Source: Acanthaster planci (taxonomy: Eukaryota > Echinodermata > Asteroidea > Valvatida > Acanthasteridae). From it: DNA of 12,218 nt. The DNA lies in the NCBI RefSeq assembly GCF_001949145.1, contig NW_019091413.1, forward strand, positions 287,082 through 299,299, read 5' to 3'. The notes under the pieces are model-generated. The model saw only the letters and a list, made by a program, of their open reading frames with translations, was not told the DNA's origin and did no database searches. Shown here piece after piece: positions 1-7,897 of the stretch (its first letter is position 1; each line of letters begins with the position of its first letter). Position numbers and translations under genes: made by a program.

Positions 1-126
1 GATTTAAGAATGAGGAATCCTATGTGCCACCTAGTTGGAGTGTTGGTGCTGGTCTTTTGACATGATTTAAGAATGAGAGAGGACTTGTATGTGCCAATTT
101 CTGCTGCTGGTCTGTTGCCCTGTGTG
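1..126. repeat. imperfect direct repeat, two units, period 63 bp
   Basis: GATTTAAGAATGAG occurs at 1 and again at 64, and each is followed about 10 bases later by TATGTGCCA and then by a TGCTGGTCT-like segment. The two units are therefore a diverged tandem duplication. No coding capacity is evident. The block may be part of the 3' untranslated region of an upstream transcript, given the AATAAA shortly after it, but that is inference. Confidence 0.55.
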
Positions 127-171
127 GATTCCTACAGTCCCGGTTAATATACAGTTTGGCTGCCAGTTTCC

Positions 172-177
172 AATAAA
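172..177 (+). promoter_or_regulatory. possible polyadenylation signal AATAAA
   Basis: A canonical AATAAA hexamer, followed by a T-rich stretch at 181-199. It could end a + strand transcript whose body lies to the left of the window. No coding exon of such a gene is visible here, and the hexamer is common by chance in AT-rich DNA, so confidence is low. Confidence 0.25.
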
Positions 178-1080
178 CATTACTTTTGTATTATTTTTAC
201 CCACAAGACATCGCAGGATCAAACTAGTTTCAAACCATAGTGCATGTTAATGTACAGGTTTTTACTGTACACACCTGTGTTTATACTTTGTACAAAGGAT
301 TATAGTGGAAATTGCATTCAGCTCATGTTCCCTACCAATAAGCCCTTCACAACACAATATTTGTTCAAGCGTTCATCTTTCTTCACATTTCAATTTTAAG
401 TGTACACTTCGGCACACATTTTAACAGTCATGCATGTCTTTGAAATAAATTACCAATATAACTTGATAATTACTGGGTTTAAACAGATTTAAAATTTCTG
501 TAAAAGAAAATACTCAAAATTAAAAAAAAAATATAAAGAAAACCATCAATGGTAAAGATATGCCTTAAAACAGAGAAAAAAATATAGGCCTACATGTATC
601 CATTGACCCAGAAAACAAAGACCATGGTCAGTGACTGTGACATAAAACATGACAAAGGAAGAAGATGGCACAAAGATACCTGAAAAAATAATGGACAGAC
701 AAACTTAAAACGAAATTAATGGATATTTCAATGAGTAATGTACTACCTGTATTTATAAATCCTCACAGTTCTGCACCAGCCCATCATTTGAAAAACCCTT
801 CCTATGTTACAGGTCACATTACCTATACGTGTAGTTTCTTCACATACCACAAGACTTTTGTTTTATCTGGCCTTTTGTTTCCTCCACAACATACATACAT
901 ACGGTACATTCCTTTGCAGTGCTGAATTCAATCATATATTGAACAGTATTGGTATAGGAAGGTAAACTGATGCAGTTTACCCGAAAAATTCTCATCAAAG
1001 CAGTTACCACTGTCCCTCATGCTTCCTGTACAATTAAAACTGTTCTTGATGTGGAGAACTTACAATTTTGTTTGTTTCAG
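178..1080. other. upstream non-coding region of the NDUFS3 gene; no secure exon
   Basis: This stretch is AT-rich, with an A-rich patch around 497-560 and a short CATA run near 890. The open frames in it are short and have no recognisable protein similarity. The NDUFS3 promoter and first exon must lie here or to the left of the window. The last bases, 1061-1080, are a T-rich tract ending in TTTCAG, which forms the 3' splice site of the first recognised exon. A weak candidate first exon is described in the findings. Confidence 0.5.
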
Positions 1081-1137
1081 GTGCCCTATGGAGTCGACTT
1101 GAGACAAGGAAACTGTGTTCTGGTGTCCCAGCTAAAC
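1081..1137 (+). CDS. NDUFS3: NDUFS3 exon encoding the end of the mitochondrial presequence
   Basis: The exon lies between a strong acceptor (T-rich tract then TTTCAG, 1065-1080) and a GTATGT donor at 1138. The correct frame starts at 1083: [18 protein letters not shown], with the last C of the exon joining CT of the next exon to give Pro. This yields AKPTVRARSE, which aligns with TRPTVRPRND of the human protein. The exon begins with two bases (GT) that finish a codon from an unseen upstream exon, so it is phase 1 at both ends. Arg/Lys-rich and lacking acidic runs, it fits a matrix-targeting presequence. The longer open frame here (VPYGVDL...) is a shadow: its phase does not fit the next exon. 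Confidence 0.85.
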
Positions 1138-4100
1138 GTATGTACATGCACAAACACATTGTACATGTATGTCTTTCAAATTGTTCATTTGGAAAACCAA
1201 AATAAACTACATACGAAATAGTGGGATTGTTGTGTCAGAAAGTTTTCGTATGAGTTTCACTTTTTGGTAATAGAAATGTCAGATATTGTCTTCTCTCTTT
1301 CTTCTGGAATACATTTTCAATACATGTAGTATTATTTTTGTGTTCCAAATACACAGCTACAGTGCGCGCACGCAGTGAGCTTCAGGCTAATAGACTTGAA
1401 GATTATGGTAAATATGTGGCAGATATTTTGCCCAAGTATGTACAGCAAGTACATGTAAGCCACATCAATGAGTTGGAAGTGCTGATCAGCCCTGAGGGAA
1501 TCATCCCAGTCATGACGTTCCTCAAAGACCATCATAATGCACAGTTTAAATCATTGGTGGACATAACAGCAATAGATGTACCTACAAGAACACATCGGTT
1601 TGAGGTTAGTTCCTCTAAATTTCATTGTCTTTGTCTGCAAAATGTATATTGTGAAATAATGGTAAATTCATATTTACAAGAAACAAAGGTTGCATTAGGG
1701 AGATGTTCCTTCTTTTTAAGTTGGGAGTTTTGCCCTCAATCTGTGTATATTTACAACACTGTATTATGCAGTGTTCATAGGCTTGTGAAAAATTCACAAG
1801 CTCACTCTGGTGGGACGCAAACCCACAACCTCCTGCTTGCTAATGCAGACGTCTTACCACTTAAACACACCAGGCTTGCTGGGGTCAGCTGGCTGGTTCA
1901 AGTTGACTGAGGTTGATTTGAGTTAACTCAAATTGTGGATTATTTCACAACATTTACTCTGTTCTACCACTTCAAGATAAAATACATGTACATTATTCTC
2001 GGCACACACATGGTTTGTTGACTTCTTGTTAAATAAACCTTCTGCCTTCCCCTTCACTGCCATACATTTACCAGAAATAGATAGTGGGAATTTGCTGGGA
2101 GCAGCATGCAGTGCCTGAATTCAAACTAAAATGATAAACACCTTAAATCTGGAAAAAGGTTTGAAACAAACTTTGAATTTGATTGTTACTACAGCCGACT
2201 CTCGTTAATAGGAGGATCTTGGGCCTTTAATTAGCTCATATTATCCAGACCTCGTTTTGCGCAAAAGCTGCTGTCCTGTTCGATGTACGTACATGTATCG
2301 CCAGTCGACCGTATGCATTACTTTTTGTTTAAAGGCATGCACGTTTTGTTAAATGAAGTTGATTTTTGTTTGTTTATGACAGTGAGATACAGTATAATCG
2401 ATATAAAGAATAATTATAAAATGTAAACACGGAGGAAGCAGAATTTCCACCAGTCAGTGTCGATGCGGAGCGATGCCGTATCACATGTCCCGGCCCCGTA
2501 CACAGCGATGAGATCCATATGCACGCACGTAACATAAGGTTAGACAATACCAAACACACACCCATAGCAAACAGCGCAAAATGGGACCAAAATAGCGCCG
2601 CCTGTTGACTCTTGTGAAGAGGTTGGCCTCCATTTTTCACTGGAAATTCAAGATTATTGCCAGAAGATCACTTTTTGTTTCAATTTCATGGGGGCTAGCC
2701 ACAAACTTTTTTTTCATTCGCCTTTCAAGGAAGATACCCCCAAAATAGCTTTAAAACTAAGCGCTCATTTCTGAATGTAGCCACCTGCTTCTATCCAAAA
2801 TAGGCCGGCAAATTGGGGCTTTTTGTGAAAGAAATACCCCTAACTGGAAACTATCAGTCCCAAATTCAGGATTTATAGAAATATTTCTATGATCCCTCCT
2901 GATTATGGTCTGTCTTATTGTAAAAATCCTGTGGGATCACAAAATATTAATGAGCTCGCGTGCAGAAATACAACCATTTGGTGGCATGCACCCTTTTACA
3001 TTTTAGTTGGTAACCAACACCAGAGATGCGTTTGTCCCACATAAAAATGGGAAGAAACTAGCTATTGGTGGTGTGGACAGCAGAGTGCGAATATCGGATT
3101 TACTTTGGAAAGGCGTGTGGGTTTGGTGAAAAATTATTAGTGAGGGATGCACTTTTTCTTCAAAACTTATGGATGTTATTTCCTCAAACATTTTTGGACT
3201 GAAAACCACAGTTTAGTCATGGGTTTCTTAAAATGAGAGTTTATAGAAATGTCAACATCAGAAAAGGTGATATTTTCATGTTACGGTGGGGAGCGGGTAA
3301 CAATTTTTTGATAGGGTTGGGCAGTTTTTTTCGGCCAGGTGTTTAGTTACGGAACATAATTTTTATTAATTTCCTGGGGGTACTTTGGTCTTGGGGAAGT
3401 TTGGGGATGCGGAATCAAACGAAAGATTTCTTTTGTTCACCACTGTCCTAAATATCGTAGCACTTTTGGCGTCACTCGCTTTTGTTCAAGAGCCGCCACA
3501 CAGATTTTCTGTGTTGGGTACGGGAACTGCAAATGCCCATTGCAGCACCGGACACAAATGGCTTGATTCAGTTAGGGAAAACTGCAGCGCTGTTCTACTG
3601 TATATGCATAAATTACGGAGGCACCTTTCAAAATTGAATGGACTGGCTGATTGACAAGTTGCCTTAAACAAAGCTTGTGCTAAATAGACAGGTAACAGTA
3701 GATTTCCACTCAGCTGGTGTGCAAAAAATGCTCGTCTTAAGCGAAATCTTGTGACATCCGAGCTCGTATTACACATTTTTTCCCTCATAGGAATGTGCAC
3801 AATTCAATCGGGACTGGCAAATATGCTCGTCTAAACCGGAGTCACGTCTTATCTGAACTCTTATTACCGAGAGTCATAAACATTTTGGGTAGTACCCACT
3901 CGTTCTGGTGGGGCTTGATCAGTTTACTTGGTGAATGGTTGGCAAGCATGACAAAGATTTAGGCAAGTGTGGCAAGTGTGAGGGCAAGCCTGCTCTGTTT
4001 ATTCAGCAAGCTGCGAAAGTTCTGGTTTAGGGTTGATAGTACAAACAAAATAATGCAGCGGCTAGGAAATTTACGCCCAAAAGTCATACCTTCATCTCTG

Positions 4101-7100
4101 GGACTGGTTTTTTGTGTTTTCTGAGAATAATGGTTGAATTAAGAGAAGGATCAGCGAGGCCTTTTTGCCTTAGTATTAAAGAAGTGTCCTTGATAATAGT
4201 TGATGCATTATGATTTGATTTTCAAGGTATGGGTTTTCTTGATTGCAGCTTATCTACAACCTTTTGTCACTACAATTCAATGAACGGATCCGAGTGAAGA
4301 CCTATGCAGATGAACTGAGCCCAGTAGACTCCTTAGTGCCAGTATTTCAGGCAGCCAATTGGTATGAAAGAGAGGTACGAGTAATTTTAAAGTGCTCAAC
4401 CACTACATACATGTATACCCACCAATGTGTCTTAACCACTACCTGCCAGGTGACCTGTTTTCCGGTGCGTAGGCTTTATATGCAGAGCCGGGTAGCCCGG
4501 AACTGGAATAAAAGAGTTGGGCCTTATAACAAAAGACTGTGCTCAGTACCAAAGACTGAGCTGCTGGGCATTACCAACATTTTTTTGCTCTCAATAGCGG
4601 AGATAATCCAGCCTTGCTTTGAAACAGTATACCACAGTTGCCTGAGCAGCCTTAATTACCAAGAGGCAGGATAACATTTAAAAAGGATCATAGATATTGT
4701 AAAATACCGGTACCATACATGTGCGTACACCTATCAAAGATAAAAATAAGCAGGCTCTCAGCTCACAACAAATCGTGTGGACAGTATTGCTTTCTACAAA
4801 CGTTTTAAAATACCAGATTGTCACAGTGACATTGTACCATGTGGGAGACATTGGTTTAGAACAATAGTCACAAAAATGTCCATGTAACACAAACAGCATA
4901 TTTTTCCCCAGAAACCGTAAATATACCACTCTTTGTATGTGTACTACAAATGTAGGCTATATACAAAAATCTTACATTTGTTGATGGTTCCTTAAATGAT
5001 CCTCCACCTTGAACATGACTTGAACAAAACGTTGAACAAGACTATGGGTAAGGTATATTTTTTAAATTTTGAGGTATATGTATGGATGGTAAAGAAATGG
5101 CGTGGAAAGTTTCTCGGTAACTTCATGGAAAGAAGATGGTTCCTAAGAATTAATAAATTTTCTTGGAATGTAAAGGTTTCTTCAAATTTTCCCACAGTTA
5201 AAGTTAAGTTTCTTTCTGTGATGTTGGCACAAATATTTCACTGTAACAGGTGCATCCAGTTTATTTTTTTCATAGGTTGTACTTGTAAATGTAGCCTCTT
5301 TTCCAGTAATTTTGAGGAGAGTGAAATTCAAATTGCCCTCACAGACATGATGGACAGCTTTTATGGATGGGTGCAAATGACTTGAGATTATCCTTTTTTG
5401 GTACATATAGATATGGGATATGTATGGCGTGTACTTCTCCAACCATCCTGATCTCAGACGCATCTTGACAGATTATGGATTTGAAGGACATCCCTTGCGG
5501 AAGGATTTCCCATTGAGTGGTTTTGTGGAGGTAGGACTATTTGACCATAAAAATGAGAAATGTACAAAATGTGGGACATGGTAAAATGAATTGAGGAGGC
5601 AGTTGCAGATTGTAGCACCAAAGAGATGACAGTGAAAGCCAGATGCAGCTTGTGAAATGTTTGTGGGTGCATGGGTGTTTGTGTCTGGAAAAGTCTCATC
5701 TGCAATAACTTGAGAACCACTGGACATCAACGTTGACTTCAACGTTGGTTCATGGATTGCTGTTGGTCACCTTAATAAGCCTGTTCATTTGGGGCTGAAA
5801 GGTCAAAGGTCTGGGTCACATTGACAAAGACAATAGAAATCTTGTCAGTGAAATAAGGTGGGAATACGGGCGATTCACAATAGAGCACCTCCAAGAGTTT
5901 GCAACGCGTTGGCCAATGGCAACATGCGAAACCTGTCGACCGTTTTGAAACGCCTATTGGGTTGATAGATTTTGCGCATTGTGATTGGCCAAGGGGTAGC
6001 AAACTGTTGGAGGCGCACTATTGCGAAACACCAGTATTATCCTGCATACATGCTGAAGCTTCCAATTTGGCTTTTGCATTTTTTGGTAATTTCCTATTGC
6101 ATTTAAGGTTAAGGGTGAAGGTCAGAATACTATTAAAATGAAACTAATCTAGTTAGTGATCTGAAATTTTAGTTGTGAGTTTAGGCATGGGTTTGGCAGG
6201 GCATTTGTGTTCATTAACACATCATTTTTGTTTTAAATCAATTTTTGAGTTTTTTGCCTGCTATACAGGGTGTATAAAAAAATCCTACTTTGAAATATTG
6301 CGCTAAAATTAATCTATAATTTTTTGAAAGTCCTTTTACATATGTTGATAGACAATGGTTCAGTGCCATTTTGTGCAGTTGCACATACATGTACTCAACA
6401 TGTCATACATGAGTGAGCACAGGCTAATTACGTTAATTGCAATGCATCTGTTTCGTGTAAAAAAGTGCTGGGATGAAAACAAGATCTAAGACCATGAGAA
6501 GCAACGTTAGGTATGCTCTCAAGTGTCCTCAAAATTTTCAGGAAATTGCTTTAATTAACCCTTTGCTCTCCAGGTAGCTACCATTTCTTTGCTGTTGTAA
6601 GCATTTAATTGCTACTTGCCTATTATCTGCCTTCTACGGGTTAATCCAAGTCATTGAGGTTGGGTTACCTGCCAAGATGACAGGGAAAGTGTGCTCAGTC
6701 CTGTTATGTCATGACCACCTTACAAAACTGTTATCAAAACGGACCATTGCCCTGAACGGCAACGTGGAATGGTCCCCGAGGTCACCGAATGTAACCCTTC
6801 TTGATTTTTTCTTGTGGGGTCATCTTAAGTCAAAAGTACTAGGGGCCTGGATGATCTTGAGGAACGTTTAATGGCAGAAGTCAGTGTTCTCAGAAGGGAC
6901 AATTTGATCCAGTGTGCAGTGTACAATATGCTGAGGAGGGTCCACATCTGCCAGGAAAGAAATGGTGGACATGTTGAGGACTGTAGTGAATTCAAAAGTA
7001 ATGGCAATTGGTGATAAACAAAGGGCATACCTATTGTTGTTTCTCATGGCCTCAGATCCTGTTTTCATCCCAGCACTTTTTTTGCACAAAACAGATGTAT

Positions 7101-7853
7101 TGCAATTTACGTAATTAGCTTGTTCTCACTTATGCGTGACATGTCAAGTGTGTGCAATTGCACAAAAAGGCACTGAACCATCGTCAACCAAAATTGTATG
7201 TGTGGCAGACATGGGGGGGGGTGTTCTAGCTGCCTTTCCAGGGGACATATTGCCTTTTTAGTTATGGAAACACTCGATGGGCCACGTGCTGAGGTGTATG
7301 TAGTAAACAGTACAGCTTAGCACTGTACATTTTTCCGCTAGGACTTATTATTACGAACATTATTGTTATAAGTACTAACTGCAGGGGTTCTGTATAGTTG
7401 GGACAGGATGCATGCATATGGTTATTTCATCAGATCAGAGTGAAATGAAGGTGTTAAAACCAAGTATCATGTTTCAGTTGGACTGCAAGTCAAATCTAGG
7501 GAAAACAGGAACTGGGATTTTTCTGGAAGGGTAACGTCTAAAGGTTATTGCCAAATTTAAATTGACAAAGGTTTGAGAGCCAGTTAAAGACATTCAATGT
7601 GTAGAGTGCATTTTTCTCCATTCATATTACTGGATTGAAATTCTTAAAATGATAATTAAATGTCACGTTTCAGGTAAGGTATGATGATGAGTTGAAGAGA
7701 GTAGTTTGTGAACCCATTGAGATGGCACAGGAATTCCGCAAGTTTGATCTGGCAAGTCCATGGGAAACCTTCCCTGAATACAGAGATGGTACAACACAGT
7801 TACCAGCCACAAGTGAAGAAGGGGATAGCACAGAAAAGAGTTCATCTTCCTAA
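1081..7853 (+). CDS. NDUFS3: NDUFS3, mitochondrial complex I 30-kDa core subunit (spliced gene, 5' end missing)
   Basis: Joined exons: 1081-1137, 1357-1604, 4249-4374, 5411-5530 and 7674-7853. They read through in one frame for 242 complete residues; the human protein is 264 residues, so only a short first exon is missing. The product is a core subunit of the matrix arm of NADH:ubiquinone oxidoreductase, the homologue of bacterial NuoC. It sits beside the quinone-binding region and is needed for assembly of the hydrophilic arm. Recognition rests on long matches to the family in order: [89 protein letters not shown] and [15 protein letters not shown]. The family signature beginning ERE-x2-D is split by an intron after ERE. 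The C-terminal tail is Ser/Thr/Glu-rich and lineage-specific. No frameshift or internal stop is seen, so this looks like a working nuclear gene. Confidence 0.95.
1357..1604 (+). CDS. NDUFS3: NDUFS3 exon, N-terminal half of the NuoC-like domain
   Basis: The acceptor ends ACACAG at 1356 and the donor is GTTAGT at 1605. Two bases complete the split Pro codon and 82 codons follow, ending in RFE at phase 0. Clear family blocks are [14 protein letters not shown], then [22 protein letters not shown] and [17 protein letters not shown], matching the corresponding human segments at nearly every position. The open frame runs on past the donor to 1910 into the intron and across an old repeat copy; this part has no family similarity and should be ignored. 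Confidence 0.95.
1720..1960 (-). repeat. decayed tRNA-derived repeat (older copy of the element at 10041-10295)
   Basis: Read on the minus strand, 1803-1874 is tRNA-like and aligns with 10121-10192 on the plus strand. The two share AAGAC, a TCTGC...GCAGGAGGT anticodon-like arm, GTGGGTTT.GTCCCAC for the T arm, and GAGT.AGCTT after it. Downstream both have a hairpin of the type GCTTGTGA-T-run-TCACAAGC, then a CACTG...CAGTG stem-loop and a TAAATATAC-like AT stretch, then GGGCAAAAC. In this copy the A box and B box are degraded (the B box reads GGTTTGCGTCC), so it is an old inactive insertion. Outer limits are approximate. It lies in the intron after the second recognised exon, antisense to NDUFS3. 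Confidence 0.75.
2192..3876. mobile_element. degenerate pogo/Tigger-like DNA transposon (non-autonomous remnant)
   Basis: The left end begins CAGCCGACTCTCGTTAATA after a TA dinucleotide. The right end, read in reverse, begins TGACTCTCGGTAATA, also next to TA. Thus GACTCTCG-N-TAATA forms terminal inverted repeats. Both ends continue into alternating CTCGT, TTATCCAGA and TAATACGAG-like words typical of pogo/Tigger termini. The interior (about 1.5 kb) has no recognisable transposase in any frame, so the copy is either a deleted derivative or a composite. Part of the interior (2430-2640) is richer in CpG than its surroundings. It occupies most of the 2.6-kb intron between the exons ending at 1604 and starting at 4249. 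The family name rests on the terminal pattern only. Confidence 0.5.
3717..3876. repeat. subterminal repeats of the pogo/Tigger-like element
   Basis: Two diverged units lie next to the right end. ATGCTCGTCT occurs at 3728 and again at 3823, each followed by AA, a GA/CGGA word, TCTT, and a CGAGCTCGTATTAC or GAACTCTTATTAC word. The spacing is 95 bp. Repeated CTCGT/TTATT words next to the termini are usual for this transposon group. Confidence 0.5.
4249..4374 (+). CDS. NDUFS3: NDUFS3 exon, central NuoC-like domain
   Basis: Exactly 42 codons, phase 0 at both ends, between an acceptor TTGCAG (4243-4248) and a donor GTACGA at 4375. It starts [20 protein letters not shown] and ends QAANWYERE, matching human VYNLLSLRFNSRIRVKTYT and KAANWYERE. 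The terminal ERE is the first part of the complex I 30-kDa family signature, which continues in the next exon. The reading frame stays open into the intron as far as 4674 because it passes through a dispersed repeat; that extension is not NDUFS3. Confidence 0.96.
4432..4672 (+). repeat. dispersed repeat family, copy 1 (intronic)
   Basis: Begins TTAACCACTACCTGCC. It is about 85% identical, by eye, to 7898-8100 and more distantly related to 12105-12218. Shared blocks include AGGCTTTATATGCAGAGC, CTTATAACAAAAGACTGTGC and ATTTTTTTGCTCTCAATAG, and the copy runs to GAAACAGTATACC near 4632, after which similarity fades. Superfamily unknown. The TTAACC start might suggest a TTAA-targeting DNA element, but no matching far end was found. 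It starts 58 bases after the preceding exon. Confidence 0.75.
5411..5530 (+). CDS. NDUFS3: NDUFS3 exon with the complex I 30-kDa signature
   Basis: Exactly 40 codons, phase 0 at both ends, between acceptor CATATAG (5404-5410) and donor GTAGGA at 5531. It reads [20 protein letters not shown] and then [20 protein letters not shown], the most conserved stretch of the family. With ERE from the previous exon this forms the family signature (E-R-E-x2-D and the following HPDLRRIL block). The acceptor has only a short pyrimidine run, but the protein match leaves no doubt about the boundary. Confidence 0.97.
5863..6038. repeat. foldback (MITE-like) element with CCAAT boxes
   Basis: Two arms of about 75-80 bases are inverted copies of each other. 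AATAC...ATTCACAATAGAGC at the left pairs with GCACTATTGCGAAA...GTATT at the right; CACCTCCAAGAGTTTGC pairs with GCAAACTGTTGGAGGCG; TTGGCCAAT at left pairs with ATTGGCCAA at right. The centre is about 20 bases around GAAACGCCTATTGGG. Open frames on both strands (minus about 5772-6002, plus about 5899-6141) encode near-identical peptides only because the element is palindromic, so they are not genes. It lies in the intron between 5530 and 7674. Transposon family not assigned. Confidence 0.75.
6338..6519 (+). repeat. left long inverted repeat of the mariner-type element
   Basis: Inverted partner of 7022-7201, roughly 80% identical by eye. Matching landmarks include ATGGTTCAGTGCC, GCTAATTACGT, AAGTGCTGGGATGAAAACA and CATGAGAA.CAAC. 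Divergence between the arms indicates an old insertion. Confidence 0.85.
6555..6644. mobile_element. possible small TTAA-flanked insertion inside the mariner-type element
   Basis: The segment starts TTAACCCTTTGCTCTCC and ends TTCTACGGGTTAA, giving TTAA on both sides and CCC/GGG ends, the arrangement of piggyBac-type miniature elements. The inverted termini agree only over a few bases, so this may be chance. It lies between the left inverted repeat and the transposase remnant. Confidence 0.35.
6677..7014 (+). pseudogene. C-terminal fragment of a mariner-like transposase, frameshifted
   Basis: The first part (frame starting at 6677) contains [20 protein letters not shown]. This matches the W-P-x-R-S-P-D-L-x-P-x-D-F-F-L-W-G region of DDE/D transposases of the IS630/Tc1/mariner superfamily, where the Asp of LDFFLW occupies the third catalytic position in mariner-type enzymes. 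Near 6841-6846 the frame shifts by -1, and the protein resumes as [12 protein letters not shown], ending [16 protein letters not shown] and a TGA at 7012; the GGH-x-E motif is usual near the C-terminus of these enzymes. The N-terminal DNA-binding domain and first catalytic residues are absent or unrecognisable. It cannot make an active enzyme as it stands. Confidence 0.8.
7022..7201 (-). repeat. right long inverted repeat of the mariner-type element
   Basis: Reverse complement of 6338-6519 with scattered substitutions. It begins directly after the stop codon of the transposase remnant and ends at GTATGT near 7201. The matching outer terminus CAGGGTGT is not found to its right. Confidence 0.85.
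7674..7853 (+). CDS. NDUFS3: NDUFS3 last coding exon and stop codon
   Basis: 59 codons plus TAA, phase 0, after acceptor CGTTTCAG (7666-7673). It reads [20 protein letters not shown], then [19 protein letters not shown], matching human [38 protein letters not shown]. The tail after that is polar, rich in Ser, Thr and Glu, and ends in four Ser; this part is not conserved in the family. The exon begins GTAAGG directly after CAG, so its first bases also resemble a 5' splice site (see findings). Confidence 0.96.
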   Translation, partial: VRYDDELKRVVCEPIEMAQEFRKFDLASPWETFPEYRDGTTQLPATSEEGDSTEKSSSS

Positions 7854-7897
7854 CATAGAATCTTTAATTCATTAGTGCATTTACATGTATTAGCGTG

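Larger units (their letters stand above)
6266..7201 (+). mobile_element. broken mariner-type DNA transposon with long inverted repeats
   Basis: The left end starts CAGGGTGTATAAAAAAATCC directly after a TA dinucleotide, the usual insertion target of Tc1/mariner elements. Long inverted arms (6338-6519 and 7022-7201) enclose a transposase remnant. The right arm lacks a counterpart of the outermost 70 or so bases of the left end, so the right terminus is deleted or replaced; it stops just before a run of nine G. The element sits in the last NDUFS3 intron, and its remnant coding part has the same orientation as the gene. Assignment to the IS630/Tc1/mariner superfamily rests on the transposase fragment plus the ends. 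Confidence 0.8.

Noticed and set aside
1605-1910. C-terminal extension of the exon ending at 1604 by read-through
   Set aside because: The next exon continues the conserved protein exactly after RFE. The extension crosses an antisense repeat copy and has no family similarity.
2374-2640. 88-residue minus-strand frame starting [13 protein letters not shown]
   Set aside because: It lies in a CpG-richer patch inside a degenerate transposon, with no family similarity and no splice evidence.
4375-4674. Repeat-derived extension of the exon ending at 4374 as an alternative NDUFS3 end
   Set aside because: It would remove the conserved IWDMYGV...ETFP part, leaving a truncated subunit. The open frame is explained by the repeat family.
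4996-5385. 129-residue open frame in the intron before the exon at 5411
   Set aside because: It has no recognisable domain and a composition like translated AT-rich DNA (many Lys, Phe, Asn). It lies in an intron whose flanking exons join perfectly without it.
5772-6141. Two similar proteins on opposite strands
   Set aside because: They are the two readings of one palindromic foldback element and arise from the inverted repeat.
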